Assembly: GCA_023212695.1 (NCBI GenBank)
Contig: JALCCG010000059.1
Location: 32,337-96,336 of the forward strand
Length of the DNA: 64,000 bases
Origin: Sporisorium sorghi
Taxonomy: Eukaryota; Basidiomycota; Ustilaginomycetes; Ustilaginales; Ustilaginaceae
Direction: 5' to 3'
Part shown: one piece after another, positions 1-9,825 of the stretch
Layout of the letters: each line of letters begins with the position of its first letter
Position numbering within the stretch: the stretch's first letter is position 1
Program-made: the position numbers and the translations under genes
Notes under the pieces: model-generated
What the model was told of the DNA's origin: nothing
The model's input: only the letters and a program-made list of their open reading frames with translations
The model's database searches: none

Positions 1-31
1 CCTTCCGTGAACATTGAACAATCACACCAAC

Positions 32-1186
32 ATGGACCTTGTACAAGGACTCTTCGAAAAGGTCGGCGTGCCCGTCCCCGATACCAAGACGCTCTCCCTC
101 ATCGGCACTCTCATCTGCATCGGCCTCACAGCCCCACTCGCGGTCATGTTCCACTTCTCAGCACGTCCACGCACGCAGCGCATCAAGATCTACCGCGAGC
201 GCGTGCTCATCCTCGGCGCGTCCAACGAGAAGGGCGTCGGCGAAGCGCTTGCCCTCCAGTACGCCCGCCGCGGGTGTCGCGATCTCATCCTGGTCGGACG
301 CAATCTGCAGGGCTTGGAGGCGGTCAAGAAGCGCTGCATCGAGCAGGCCAAGCAGAGCGAGGAGTACAACATGTCGGACGAAGCTCCCGGCGATGAGGCA
401 AAGCTGCAGCACGACATGCGTATCCACTGCATCGCGGCTGACTGCGCCAAGGCGGACGACGTGGATCGGCTGAGAAAGCAAGTCTCGGCCAAGTTCAAGG
501 GCCTCGACACGCTGCACATCTGCTTTGGCGTTTCGGCGCTGCTGCCGTTGCTCGGCGTAGCGGGTGTAGATCCTGTGCGGCCGTCCGGAGAGCAGGGAGC
601 GGCCAAGGTGTACGCCGACAAATCAGGTCTCGAGGCGGTGCAGCAGGCCGTGGCCAGCGCGTCCAACGTCAACGTCGCAGGAACCGCCGTGTGTCTCGCT
701 GCTTTCCTGCCAATGCTCCAAACCACATCGCCCTTCCCTGCCGTCGTCCTGATCTCTTCAGCCGCAGCCCTTTTCGCGACCCCCACACGCTCCGTATACG
801 CTGCGACCAAGTCGGCGCAGCTCTCGCTCTTCCGCTCCGTCGCGATCGAATCGCAGGCCCACGCCGAGGTGGCTCCGGACAGCGCGGGCAAGCGTCGCTC
901 CAAAGTGCGTTTCTTGTCCATCTGCCCCGGCACCATTGCCACTTCCTTCCGCCACTCGGCGGTGGACCTGGACAAGACCAAGTCCGACCTGCCGGAGGAC
1001 CTGGCGTGGGTGAAAGGCGAACGCATGCTCACGTCAGAAGGCGTCGCGGAGAAGACCATCTTTGCAGTGGATCGATACACAGAGGGCACCATCACCCTGC
1101 CGCCCTTCTACGCGTTTGCGACGTGGATCGACAAGGTGTTCCCGAGCTTCATCGCGAAACAGGCGCGCAAGAAGTACGCCTATTGA
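32..1186 (+). CDS. Membrane-anchored short-chain dehydrogenase/reductase
   Basis: 384 aa, one exon. The ATG at 32 is the first in frame (the frame opens earlier only at a TTG). A hydrophobic segment at about residues 20-42 looks like an N-terminal membrane anchor. The Rossmann loop is GASNEKGVG (62-70), a longer version of the classical TGxxxGxG. The catalytic set is Ser243 (LISSAAA), Tyr256 and Lys260 (YAATK), with the usual 13-residue Ser-Tyr spacing. A CPGTIAT segment follows the active site, as in classical SDRs. Known for the family: NAD(P)H-dependent oxidoreduction of carbonyl or alcohol groups, and anchored members often act on lipids or steroids at the ER. The substrate cannot be read from sequence. 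It resembles 11-beta-HSD/DHRS7 and 3-ketosphinganine reductase types, but I would not assign either. It converges with the next gene 82 bp downstream. Confidence 0.85.
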   Translation: MDLVQGLFEKVGVPVPDTKTLSLIGTLICIGLTAPLAVMFHFSARPRTQRIKIYRERVLILGASNEKGVGEALALQYARRGCRDLILVGRNLQGLEAVKKRCIEQAKQSEEYNMSDEAPGDEAKLQHDMRIHCIAADCAKADDVDRLRKQVSAKFKGLDTLHICFGVSALLPLLGVAGVDPVRPSGEQGAAKVYADKSGLEAVQQAVASASNVNVAGTAVCLAAFLPMLQTTSPFPAVVLISSAAALFATPTRSVYAATKSAQLSLFRSVAIESQAHAEVAPDSAGKRRSKVRFLSICPGTIATSFRHSAVDLDKTKSDLPEDLAWVKGERMLTSEGVAEKTIFAVDRYTEGTITLPPFYAFATWIDKVFPSFIAKQARKKYAY

Positions 1187-1268
1187 GAACAGTGTATTCC
1201 TGCAAAGCATTGGGTATGAAAAAAGGTGCTACAACATCCTCCTGTTGTACGCTCCCCGCGTCTTCAAG

Positions 1269-3023
1269 TCACTGTCGGTCATCTGCAGCTTCGTGCTCGT
1301 CCGCGCCTGAAATGCCTGCTAAGCTTGACGTAAAGTCGGTCCTGCCGCCGCGCTTGGCAAAGTCGGACAGATCACTGAGCGTCCGTAGTGTTCTTGAAAA
1401 AAGACGAGTGAAAGCCACATCCCACTGACCAATGGCATCGGATAGACTGAAGTTGATAGACCCAAGTTCGGAGCGGGACATCTTGACGTTGGCATCGCCG
1501 TTGTTCGTGTCCGCATCCTCATCTTCGTTTGCGTCTGCACTTGCTGTACGGCGTCGCTTGCTCGGCAGACCGTCAGCACGTGGCTCGTCGACTTGAGGTG
1601 AGATTTCCGAATCGTCGTCACGCTTCCTCTTGTCATGCGGGTCGTTGGAAGTGACGGCCTCGACGGTTCCAAGTACCGAGGCGCCGAGCGTCTGGTCTGA
1701 CTCGTCTTCCTCTTTTGCGACTCTGCTCTGAACGTTTGACGGCTCGTCGTCTTCATCATCGTCATCGTCGGCGTCAGGATCGAGCTTGCGGTCGAACAAG
1801 TATTGGTAGTGTTTATGCTCCTCCGTGTCTTCGGCAGCAACGTACCCTTCCTCTGCATTGGCTCCATCGTTGTCGATCTCGACATCTTCAAAGTCTGCCG
1901 CGTCATCGTCATCAGCCTGTTCAGCGACTATGTCAGGATCCGGCTTGACGTCGAGTGCACCATCGAGCGTATTGTCACGAGGCTCGTCGCGCTCCGCTTC
2001 ATCTTCTTGCATGGTGGGCGGGGCGGGAGCATCGAGCTCCGAACGCATCCAGGAAAACAGCTTGTCGCGCGAAGAGATGGCGATGTTTCGCAGCCGCACC
2101 TGATCCGTCACGCCCACGGTCTTGTTTCCTCGACCGCCGTGGATCGGCAAGCTCTCTCGTGGTGATGTGCTTGAAGAGGCGGAAGCGCTGGATACGAAGC
2201 GGCCATCGATAGCGGGCAAAGGCACGAGACTGCTCGTTGAATGAGCAGCCGGGGCGAGCTGGGGTCTTCGAGACTGCAGAAGATTGCCGGAGTCCGGTTG
2301 AGCATCAGCGCCTTCTGAATCTGGGAATGCTTTCCTTGCATTGCTGAGCGCTACGGGAAGATTGATGAGGTTGCCCCGTAAGACTGCGGCCCAGATCCGG
2401 TCGAGAAGATCGAGGGTCTGAAGAGCGAGGTTGAGCTGTTTGGTGCGCAAAGCAATCTGGAACTGCCTTTCCTCTTCTCCGTCCGAGTCCGAGTCTTCCT
2501 CCTTGTCGTCTTCGCCGCGTTCTCGGTCAGCTTCGTCAACCTCGTCGCCATGCCGTTGCTGCTTCTGGCGCCTTCGCTGCCGTTTCAACGCCTCGACCTC
2601 CATGGCCAGGCTGTACCCTGTGATGCCATCGCTGAGATCCGTGGAGCATCGCAGCAGATAAGAGACAAGCAGGTTGGTGCTGCCACTGCCATACGGTGGA
2701 ACGTGAGCGAGAACGCCCAACAAGCGCATCCACTCGGCGAGATAGCTGGTCAACGTATGTAGAGGCGAGGAGGGATCGAATCGCTTGCGATAGCCTCGTG
2801 TGATCTCTTCCAGTGCGCCATCGAGGAATGATCTGAGCTTGGCCTCTTGCTTGCTGGAGAGCGGCTTTGGAGTTGCGACCGAGTCTGCCACACCGTTGTC
2901 GCGGTGGCCGCTGCTGCTGCTGTTGTTCTGCTCATTGTTCTGCGCAGTAGGTCGACCACCAGTGTCGTCGTAATCGAACACTGTCGAAAGATCGTCGATG
3001 ATGAATCCGCCGCCAGACTGCAT
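1269..3023 (-). CDS. Hypothetical acidic, largely disordered protein
   Basis: 584 aa, one exon, true ATG start. I do not recognise the family. Residues about 55-130 look folded and helical (SSKQEAKLRSFLDGALEEI onward, then a Leu-rich segment). A second helical part lies at about 190-230 (NLALQTLDLLDRIW). Between and after them are long Ser-rich, Asp/Glu-rich and basic tracts (EEDSDSDGEEE near 180; DDDDDEDDE near 430), a likely nuclear localisation patch (SKRRR near 500), and a last short helical segment near 530-560. The composition suggests a nuclear chromatin, transcription or replication factor, but this is inference only. It is divergent from the AlkB-like gene, with about 380 bp between the two ATGs, so the two may share a promoter region. 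Confidence 0.78.
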   Translation of the reverse strand: MQSGGGFIIDDLSTVFDYDDTGGRPTAQNNEQNNSSSSGHRDNGVADSVATPKPLSSKQEAKLRSFLDGALEEITRGYRKRFDPSSPLHTLTSYLAEWMRLLGVLAHVPPYGSGSTNLLVSYLLRCSTDLSDGITGYSLAMEVEALKRQRRRQKQQRHGDEVDEADRERGEDDKEEDSDSDGEEERQFQIALRTKQLNLALQTLDLLDRIWAAVLRGNLINLPVALSNARKAFPDSEGADAQPDSGNLLQSRRPQLAPAAHSTSSLVPLPAIDGRFVSSASASSSTSPRESLPIHGGRGNKTVGVTDQVRLRNIAISSRDKLFSWMRSELDAPAPPTMQEDEAERDEPRDNTLDGALDVKPDPDIVAEQADDDDAADFEDVEIDNDGANAEEGYVAAEDTEEHKHYQYLFDRKLDPDADDDDDEDDEPSNVQSRVAKEEDESDQTLGASVLGTVEAVTSNDPHDKRKRDDDSEISPQVDEPRADGLPSKRRRTASADANEDEDADTNNGDANVKMSRSELGSINFSLSDAIGQWDVAFTRLFSRTLRTLSDLSDFAKRGGRTDFTSSLAGISGADEHEAADDRQ

Positions 3024-3405
3024 TCTTGCCTTGCTGAATGATCTTGGCTACTGAGGATGGTGGCTAAGTCGGAAGAGCCGAAAACAGCACGGGCCTTCCG
3101 ACGAAGCCGCCTTTTTGGCCTCCACCTTTTTGGCTTGCAGCTGGCTGAGTTCCGGCCTGCCTTTCGGAAAAGGGTCCTGCATAAATTCAGAAGAAATCGG
3201 ACAACTGCGCAGAAAAAAGGGCGACTCGCTGACATTTGTGACTTCAAGCTGCGCCTCTGCGAATCCTTCTCTCTTCATACAATCACAGCTGAGCTGATTC
3301 GACGCCTCGCAACTTGCGCATCCAGCGTCTTGACGGACAGTCATGATGGCAAGGCTCAGCTCCGAACTCGATACTCATCTTGACCACACCACAGTCAAGT
3401 GAAAG
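3024..3405. promoter_or_regulatory. Divergent intergenic promoter region
   Basis: This 382 bp gap separates two divergent start codons. It contains no convincing gene or clear TATA box. It must hold the 5' leaders and promoters of both neighbours. Confidence 0.5.
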
Positions 3406-5667
3406 ATGGCGAGCGGTCCCATCATTTGGTCCGAGACACGACAAGAACTCTGCGAGAGCCTCCCCTACTACCGTGCCTACCAGACCGGATCCTACGTGAC
3501 AGGCAACCTGGGCAGGCCACCCTCCACCTCGGAGAGAAAGCTGGACCGCACAAGCGCCGTCCTCAAGGACTCGATTCCATACGGATATCTCTTGGCGGGC
3601 TGGCCATCACGGCGAGATGCATGGGCGCACAACGGAAAAGTCATCATCTCCCACGGCGGCGGGAAAAGCGAGGTGGACGAGGTACACACCGGTTCGACCG
3701 CCTCTGCGGCCAAGGCGTCTCTCAAGCAAGACCAGTCGGCGAGCGACAATATCATCCGTGCGCTATTGCACTCTTCGCGGCATAGGCTGCCTATTGTGCT
3801 GATCGCGGCGGACTCGTATGCGTTGCTTCCGTTCAAGCTGGCATGCTCGTATGCTGTGTTGGGATGGTATCTGATTACGGACTGCTGGGCGGAGCGGGAG
3901 AGCTCCAGCGGCGAAGCCGGTTTTGTCAGATGGAAGTTTCGCTTCGAGTGGATCCCGGCCCAGGGCCAACCTTGGTGGGAGCTGCCGGCCGCATCGCCAG
4001 GCAGAAGCTGGAATCCACGACAACGCATCGAGATCTTTACAAGGGCGCAGCGTCAGCTGGTCAACCAGATGCGAGCAAGGGGAAACGGGAGCAATGCATC
4101 ACGGCCCTGCTCGTCTTCGCCACTGCCGGAATCGTCTCCGTCTGAACAGGTAGCTGACGAGGAAAGACATCGACTTCTCTTCGGACCCATCGAGGTGAAA
4201 GCCAAGCTCGTCTCCACCGTAACTGCGACCCTGGACGCCAACACCCCATGCAACACGTCCAACGCAGCGTCTTGCCTCCGTTGCAAATCACCCAGCCCCC
4301 ACGTCTTCGACATCGGCTGGATGTGTCTTCACCCCGAATGCCCAACCTTCTTCCTCCTGCCTTCCGGCGAGCATCCGAACGAAGACTATTTGACCTTCAA
4401 CTCCACATTCCTCCAGCCTCAAGGCGACTCTCTCAACGACGCCTTCCCCAGCGGAATCCCGCCCTTCCCGCTCATCCCCACCCGACCCTCCTCTCGCTCT
4501 ATGGACCAGGCACGCGGCCTCTGGTGTCGCAAGTGCGGACGCCTCAGCTGCCGCGAAATCATCTTCCAGCCGCGGTGCGCGCACTGCGGCCACAAGGTCG
4601 GCAAGTGGAAGCCTTTGCCGACCGTGCAGCCGCCTGTGCTGTCTCGGCCGCAGTTTGATTTCGCCTCTTCGGGGTCGGAGGCGGGTGCGGGACCGGCGGT
4701 GTTTGATCCCATCGTCAGTGCTACTTCGGGAATAGTGCTGAGCATGCGCAAGGCCGACGGGCTGGTCATGTATACATTCGCATTTCCGGCGATGTTTGGC
4801 GATTGTAGCGTGCATCTTGTTCAGGCGGACATTGATGCGGGGGCTCAGGAGGTGGAGGCGGATAGAATCTTTGCGGAGTTCCAGAGGCATGCATGGCCTG
4901 TTGAGGAAGAGGCGGGCGAAGAGGCTTTGGGGGCGGACAGAGCGGACCTGGCGACACAGAAGATGGAAGAAGGGCAGGATACACCACGAGAAGCAAAACG
5001 TCTCAAGACCGAGCCAGCGATTCCAGCATCCATGTCGTCGCTCGATGACCCAGCGCTTGATGCAGATCAAGGATGCGACTCGACCAGCAAGCAACCCAAA
5101 GTGATCCCATTCCGGCGGCACGTCCTCAAACAGCACGCCGGTGGCTCTGGCCGCATGCTCACGCAGCAATTCACCTGCAACTACGGCGTCGCCTACAAGC
5201 ATGTTGTAGCGATGGGTACCGAGGCGCTCGACTCACATTCGCCAGCGTGCATCTTGTCTACGCTCTCCCTCCTACACACACGCACGCGCTGTGTCGTCCC
5301 CGAAGCGCACACGTTCAACGAGCTGTACCCCGTGCTGTACCTGGCGCACCAGAAGATGGGCTTCCACGACGACGGCGAGCCCGGCCTCGGGCCCATCGTC
5401 GCGTCGCTCTCGCTCGGCTCGGCGTGCAGGATGAAGTTCCGATTGAAGGCCAAGCATCAGCAGAGGTTTGAACAGGTCAGCGCGAGGGATAGGACCGTGC
5501 TCGATCTCCCGTTGAGGCACGGCTCGGTCGTCGTCCAGCAGGGCCACGATCTGCAGACGTTCTTCGAGCATTCGGTCAGCCCCGATGGGTTTCGGATCGC
5601 CGTCACTGCACGGAGGATCGATCCCGAAGAGAATGATAAGGGGCCCGCTAGCAAGCGCAGGAAATGA
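3406..5667 (+). CDS. AlkB-like 2OG-Fe(II) oxygenase with zinc-ribbon cysteines
   Basis: 753 aa, one exon, ATG at 3406. The C-terminal third carries the iron site of 2-oxoglutarate dioxygenases: HxD at His654/Asp656 (FHDDGE), distal His722 (EHSVS) and an AlkB-type RxxxTxR motif at Arg730-Arg736 (RIAVTAR, with Ala where AlkB usually has Asn). Upstream are two cysteine groups: CLRC plus CLHPEC near residues 290-310, and CRKC/CREI/CAHC near 370-395, reading as treble-clef or zinc-ribbon knuckles. The N-terminal ~250 residues have no domain I can name. Known for the family: oxidative demethylation of alkylated nucleic acids or, in some members, proteins. The zinc knuckles suggest nucleic-acid or protein binding. 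A 60-100 residue acidic insert separates the zinc region from the oxygenase core. The substrate is unknown. Confidence 0.85.
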   Translation: MASGPIIWSETRQELCESLPYYRAYQTGSYVTGNLGRPPSTSERKLDRTSAVLKDSIPYGYLLAGWPSRRDAWAHNGKVIISHGGGKSEVDEVHTGSTASAAKASLKQDQSASDNIIRALLHSSRHRLPIVLIAADSYALLPFKLACSYAVLGWYLITDCWAERESSSGEAGFVRWKFRFEWIPAQGQPWWELPAASPGRSWNPRQRIEIFTRAQRQLVNQMRARGNGSNASRPCSSSPLPESSPSEQVADEERHRLLFGPIEVKAKLVSTVTATLDANTPCNTSNAASCLRCKSPSPHVFDIGWMCLHPECPTFFLLPSGEHPNEDYLTFNSTFLQPQGDSLNDAFPSGIPPFPLIPTRPSSRSMDQARGLWCRKCGRLSCREIIFQPRCAHCGHKVGKWKPLPTVQPPVLSRPQFDFASSGSEAGAGPAVFDPIVSATSGIVLSMRKADGLVMYTFAFPAMFGDCSVHLVQADIDAGAQEVEADRIFAEFQRHAWPVEEEAGEEALGADRADLATQKMEEGQDTPREAKRLKTEPAIPASMSSLDDPALDADQGCDSTSKQPKVIPFRRHVLKQHAGGSGRMLTQQFTCNYGVAYKHVVAMGTEALDSHSPACILSTLSLLHTRTRCVVPEAHTFNELYPVLYLAHQKMGFHDDGEPGLGPIVASLSLGSACRMKFRLKAKHQQRFEQVSARDRTVLDLPLRHGSVVVQQGHDLQTFFEHSVSPDGFRIAVTARRIDPEENDKGPASKRRK

Positions 5668-5781
5668 CGCACAGTGCTAGCCCTGCCCAGCATCAGCAAA
5701 CAAATCACATCCATCCACACTTTCGTAACCAAAAACAATGCAAAGTGCGGCGATTGCAAAACCCAAAAAAGTATAAAAAGA

Positions 5782-8700
5782 TCAAAAGAACGTTCGAGAA
5801 TCGTGCAAGTGATGCTGCTGATGCTGATATGAATGCTGAGGAGACGGCAGCATCGAGAAGTGTTCGTTCCGCTGCTGCTGATGATGCGCAAAAACGGGGT
5901 TGTACGGGTCATACGCATCCTGTGGCGATGGGGACGGATGCGACCAGAGCGGCTCCGACTCCAGCTCTCTTCGCGCAAACATTGCCGATCCGTCCGAGGC
6001 GGTGCTGTTTGTGTTGCCAACGTGCATGCTCGCCAGTTGCCTTTCCAGCGCCGCTGTGGTACCGTAGATGCTGCCGGCGTTGTTTGTGTTGACGGGCGCG
6101 CTGGCGTTGTTGACATTGACACTGGGCAGCAGACCCATCTCGACTGCCAATGGCCGGTACGGAGGCATGTTGACCAGCCCGTGCTTGATCAACAGCGCCT
6201 TGACGTCTTCGGAGCACCTCTGCCGCTCGGCTCCCTCCAACACGTCCGCTTCCGCAAACAATTTCGTGACAAACTGACTCCCGTGCACTTGATCGACCAG
6301 GATCTCTTCGAGCAGCTGCGGCCGCCCGCCTTCGAACAGCACGCGCAGCAGCAGCCGCGACGCCTCGACGTCCGTCTTCTGGCTGATGACGCGAAGCACC
6401 GTCTGCGACGCGAGCTTGTGCGTGCACAGACTAGCGAGATGCGGCGCAAAGCGCGGCGCCAGCAGTCGAAATCGTCCCGGCAGCGCCGAGGCGTCCAACA
6501 ACCACGTCACAAGCAACGCCCCGTTCTGGCTCGTCGCCAGCGGCACCGAATTGAGCACGATCGCCAGCGCCACCTGCTTGATGTGAAACTTGGGCACCTG
6601 CGCCGACTCCAAACACGCCCGCATGCTGCGAGATCCAAACCGACCCTGCGCCACCTCCCAACATCGGTCCACCATGGCCTCAAATATGAAATCGCTGTGC
6701 GGACTGCCGAACGGGATCAGCCGCTGCACCACGTAGTTGCCAAACTGATCCAACAGCAGCGGCGGCACGTACGGCCGAATGTGCTGAGCGATGATGGCCC
6801 GCTGATCGTCAGCATGCGTGCAGTCGATGATCTTCTGCGCAGCCCAGGTGCCGTTCTTGTGCACGCCTATCATGGCCAGGTGCGGCGCAATGAGTTCGAG
6901 CATCGTCTTCTTCATGGGCTCGCTGCAGCGTTCGAAGAACTTTTGCACGAGCGTGTTGCCAATGAAATCGGACGATAGATCCACCACGCACGGCAGGTAG
7001 TCGCGAGCAATTGCATCCGCATCCGAGGGAAGGCAGTTCGGCGTTTCGAGACGCTTGCGCACCTCTTTGAGCCTGTTGTTGTCGAAGCGCTTGCCAGGAG
7101 GCAGCTCGGGCACCGGTGGGATGCGTGTGAAGTAGGTCACGAGCGATGTGGGCCGCGCGATGCGTGCAATGTCGGCTTCCACGCCGGGGTCCGTCTCGTC
7201 GAGCTCGCGCATCAGCATCTGCAGGTCATTGATCGTAGCCTTGGGCTTCATCTCGGCCGGCAGAGGCACACCGCCCTTGTCGCTGCTGGGCACGATGCTG
7301 TTCGACGAGCTGTGGGCCGGGAACCCACTGACTCGCCCGGGCGCACCTGTTGTCGGTAATCGAGCAGCATCGGCGCTGAGATTGCGAACGAGGCCGTGCG
7401 CGTTGAGTGCGTTCGGCTGTAGATAGTGATGCCGCGACAAGCCATCGAGGGCGATGCTGTGACGGGGATCTTCCATGCCTCGGGACATTTGCGAATTTTC
7501 CAGGGGTGTTCCTGGAACAACTCCCGAAAGAGAGGCGAGTGCGTCCATGGCTGCTTGGAACTCGAGAGACCCGGGATCGAGAGATCCAAAGTAGCTGTCC
7601 GAGACCCTGGCTGGGACCTTGGCAAAGCCGATTCTGACAGGACCAACTTCGGGGCCCAAAACTTCACGGCCGTGAAGGGCCTTGCGCGCTACCATCGCGT
7701 CGTCGAGGCGGTCAAAGTTGATGAAGGCACAGCTCTTGCTCGCCAAGACACGGATGCTCTCGATGGACCCAAATGGTGCAAAAATGGAAACCAGCGTCTC
7801 GGTGGATGTGGTGGAAGGTATGGATCCGATCCAGAGCGCCCTCGATGCCTCTTGGTTGACCGGCTCTGCGCCAAACGCTTCGTTGCCTACACCGTCTGCC
7901 GGACCGGCAAGTGTTTCTGAAGTGGGCGCAAAGCCTCCAAAGCCTGCTTGAGGCACCGACTCAGGTTTTCCGAAGCCGATGCGCACTTGGCCTTCTGGGC
8001 CCATCGTGCCGAGACCGAGGCGGCTGCCCAGACGTCCAGCCAGGTCTTCTTTGGCGCGAACAGCATCGGCGACCTCGACAAAGTTGACGAAAGCGCAGCT
8101 CTTCTCGGGCACCAAACGGATGGTCTCGATGGAGCCGTAGCGCGACAAAATCTGCAAGAGGTCGGAACTGGTTATGGTGGGTCGAAGCTGACCGATCCAC
8201 AAGGTGCGTGTTGGCTGAACGAAGGGAGAAGTGGCACCCGACTTTTGACTGCCTGGACGTTGCTGATGCTGCTGCTGCTGCGTGCGAGCATGACCGTACA
8301 CGTCGACCATGGAGGACGCTTCGCTGGCACTGGAAGAGCTAGGTCGCGATTGGGTATCTCTTGCTAGCGAAGCTTCGTACTGCATCTGCGTCATGCGCAA
8401 CAAGGCTTGCTCGGCTCTAGCACGGCCGCCGGGACCCGAAAATGCGGCAATGGTGCCGGCACGATTGCGCCCGTTTGCCAGGAAAGCGGAGAGATCGTTG
8501 GTCGAGTTGGCAGGAGGAGCCAATCCAGGCGATGTGACTGGCAGGTGGAGGTGACCGGCATAGCCCGGAGGCGTAGGACTTGGATCAAAGCCGCCAAGCG
8601 TACTAGGCAGGACGCCGGACGGGCCAGCGCGGAACTGACTCGACATGGGAGCTCGGGAATGCGGTTGATCTAGCACACCCATGCTGGTGGCTCTGGGTCT

Positions 8701-9825
8701 ATTTGAAGATGCGGAGGCTCGGTTGACACAGTCGTTGCCCTGTGCCGAAGAAGTCGCACCGTACTGGTGGAGACGGTTGTGAAGCGCCGTGTTGAGGAGT
8801 GACGAGTGAGGAGCGTTGCCGGCGTAGGGACTCTGAGAGCCTGAAAGATGACCGGAACGGGTGCCGGCAGGATTGCTGGTGGGCTGGGATGCAGACTCGG
8901 AGGCAGCTTCTGATGGACTAAACGCAAAGGAGGGGAGGTAGCTGCTGCTACGCGCACGCCCTTCGCCGTTGTTGAGCCTGGGTCGGAGCTGCTGGACGCC
9001 GAGCGTAGAGGAGCGGTTGCGAAACTGTGCCGATGTCAGATACGCGTTCGAGTCGGCAAAGTCGTGGTCGCTGTTGGAGGACGGACGCGTGGTTTGGGAT
9101 GTGTCTGCGTGAGAAGAGAAGGCAGCGTTCGACTCGCGACGATCGACTGCGCCCAAACCAAGATAATCGAGCATGTCCGCGTTGTCGAACGAGAAGCGAG
9201 GACCAGCGGCGTCCATTGCATGAGACGGGGAAGTTGGATCGTCTTCGTTGGCAGCCGAAGTCATGGTGCTCAAGCCGGAGCGTGTGGGCTGCCAGTGGGA
9301 AGAGAAGAAGGATGGACCGAATGCATTTGCGAGGTTGGCCGTTGGTAGAGTGAGAGATCCAGATCTGAACCTCTGCGACGAGGAGGATGAGGCCAGGTCG
9401 TGGTCAAAGTGAGCCGAGTCGTTGGATGCAGGGATCTGTGAAGCCGAGCCTACTCTTGTCAGGTCGTGAACTGGACGCTGTGCAGGAGAGATATGTGAGA
9501 GCAGTGGACGAGGATCTATCTGAGATGGCGGTTGCAAGGTTGGGATGGTGTCTCCCCAGCTGGAGGGAAGTGTGCCAGCACGGGCCCTTCCGCGAGTGGA
9601 GCGGCTGCTCTCTGCTGGCTCAAAGATGGGATCCGAGTCATTGGCGATGCTGGCTGTACGGTAGGTGGGTTGACATCGGAAGGCTTCCTCCTCGGCCTGA
9701 AGCTGAAGCGCTCGTCGAGAGAGAAAGGAGGCTTGTGATGGTTGTGTAGATGCTGATGGCGATGCTGAAGTGGATGCTGATGCGTTGGGATGATGGACGG
9801 CTTGGCCGTTGTAAGGGTCGTGCAT
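5782..9825 (-). CDS. RRM-Pumilio RNA-binding protein (JSN1/PUF2-like)
   Basis: 1347 aa, one exon, ATG confirmed. Domain order: a disordered Ser/Pro/Gln-rich N-terminus (1-530), RRM1 (about 539-612, starting TRTLWIGQL), RRM2 (about 661-735, SRALWIGSI, with SCAFINF as RNP1-like core), a linker, then Pumilio-type helical repeats (about 890-1230; repeat-like QFGNYVVQRLI and NGTWAAQKII), and a low-complexity His/Gln tail. Two RRMs followed by PUF repeats is the arrangement of yeast Jsn1/Puf2-class proteins, not of Puf3/Puf5. Known for that class: binding of mRNA 3' UTRs, many encoding membrane proteins, to control stability or localisation. Repeats such as HLAMIGVHKNGTW differ from canonical PUF recognition helices, so target specificity is not predicted here. 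The long 3 kb upstream region fits a regulated gene. Confidence 0.95.
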   Translation of the reverse strand: MHDPYNGQAVHHPNASASTSASPSASTQPSQASFLSRRALQLQAEEEAFRCQPTYRTASIANDSDPIFEPAESSRSTRGRARAGTLPSSWGDTIPTLQPPSQIDPRPLLSHISPAQRPVHDLTRVGSASQIPASNDSAHFDHDLASSSSSQRFRSGSLTLPTANLANAFGPSFFSSHWQPTRSGLSTMTSAANEDDPTSPSHAMDAAGPRFSFDNADMLDYLGLGAVDRRESNAAFSSHADTSQTTRPSSNSDHDFADSNAYLTSAQFRNRSSTLGVQQLRPRLNNGEGRARSSSYLPSFAFSPSEAASESASQPTSNPAGTRSGHLSGSQSPYAGNAPHSSLLNTALHNRLHQYGATSSAQGNDCVNRASASSNRPRATSMGVLDQPHSRAPMSSQFRAGPSGVLPSTLGGFDPSPTPPGYAGHLHLPVTSPGLAPPANSTNDLSAFLANGRNRAGTIAAFSGPGGRARAEQALLRMTQMQYEASLARDTQSRPSSSSASEASSMVDVYGHARTQQQQHQQRPGSQKSGATSPFVQPTRTLWIGQLRPTITSSDLLQILSRYGSIETIRLVPEKSCAFVNFVEVADAVRAKEDLAGRLGSRLGLGTMGPEGQVRIGFGKPESVPQAGFGGFAPTSETLAGPADGVGNEAFGAEPVNQEASRALWIGSIPSTTSTETLVSIFAPFGSIESIRVLASKSCAFINFDRLDDAMVARKALHGREVLGPEVGPVRIGFAKVPARVSDSYFGSLDPGSLEFQAAMDALASLSGVVPGTPLENSQMSRGMEDPRHSIALDGLSRHHYLQPNALNAHGLVRNLSADAARLPTTGAPGRVSGFPAHSSSNSIVPSSDKGGVPLPAEMKPKATINDLQMLMRELDETDPGVEADIARIARPTSLVTYFTRIPPVPELPPGKRFDNNRLKEVRKRLETPNCLPSDADAIARDYLPCVVDLSSDFIGNTLVQKFFERCSEPMKKTMLELIAPHLAMIGVHKNGTWAAQKIIDCTHADDQRAIIAQHIRPYVPPLLLDQFGNYVVQRLIPFGSPHSDFIFEAMVDRCWEVAQGRFGSRSMRACLESAQVPKFHIKQVALAIVLNSVPLATSQNGALLVTWLLDASALPGRFRLLAPRFAPHLASLCTHKLASQTVLRVISQKTDVEASRLLLRVLFEGGRPQLLEEILVDQVHGSQFVTKLFAEADVLEGAERQRCSEDVKALLIKHGLVNMPPYRPLAVEMGLLPSVNVNNASAPVNTNNAGSIYGTTAALERQLASMHVGNTNSTASDGSAMFARRELESEPLWSHPSPSPQDAYDPYNPVFAHHQQQRNEHFSMLPSPQHSYQHQQHHLHDSRTFF

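Noticed and set aside
190..1095. 301-codon minus strand ORF opposite the dehydrogenase
   Set aside because: A shadow frame of a GC-rich gene; the + strand has clear SDR motifs.
5781..9825. Canonical Puf3/Puf5-type Pumilio protein
   Set aside because: Two RRMs precede the repeats and the repeats differ from canonical PUF recognition helices; a Jsn1/Puf2-like assignment fits better.
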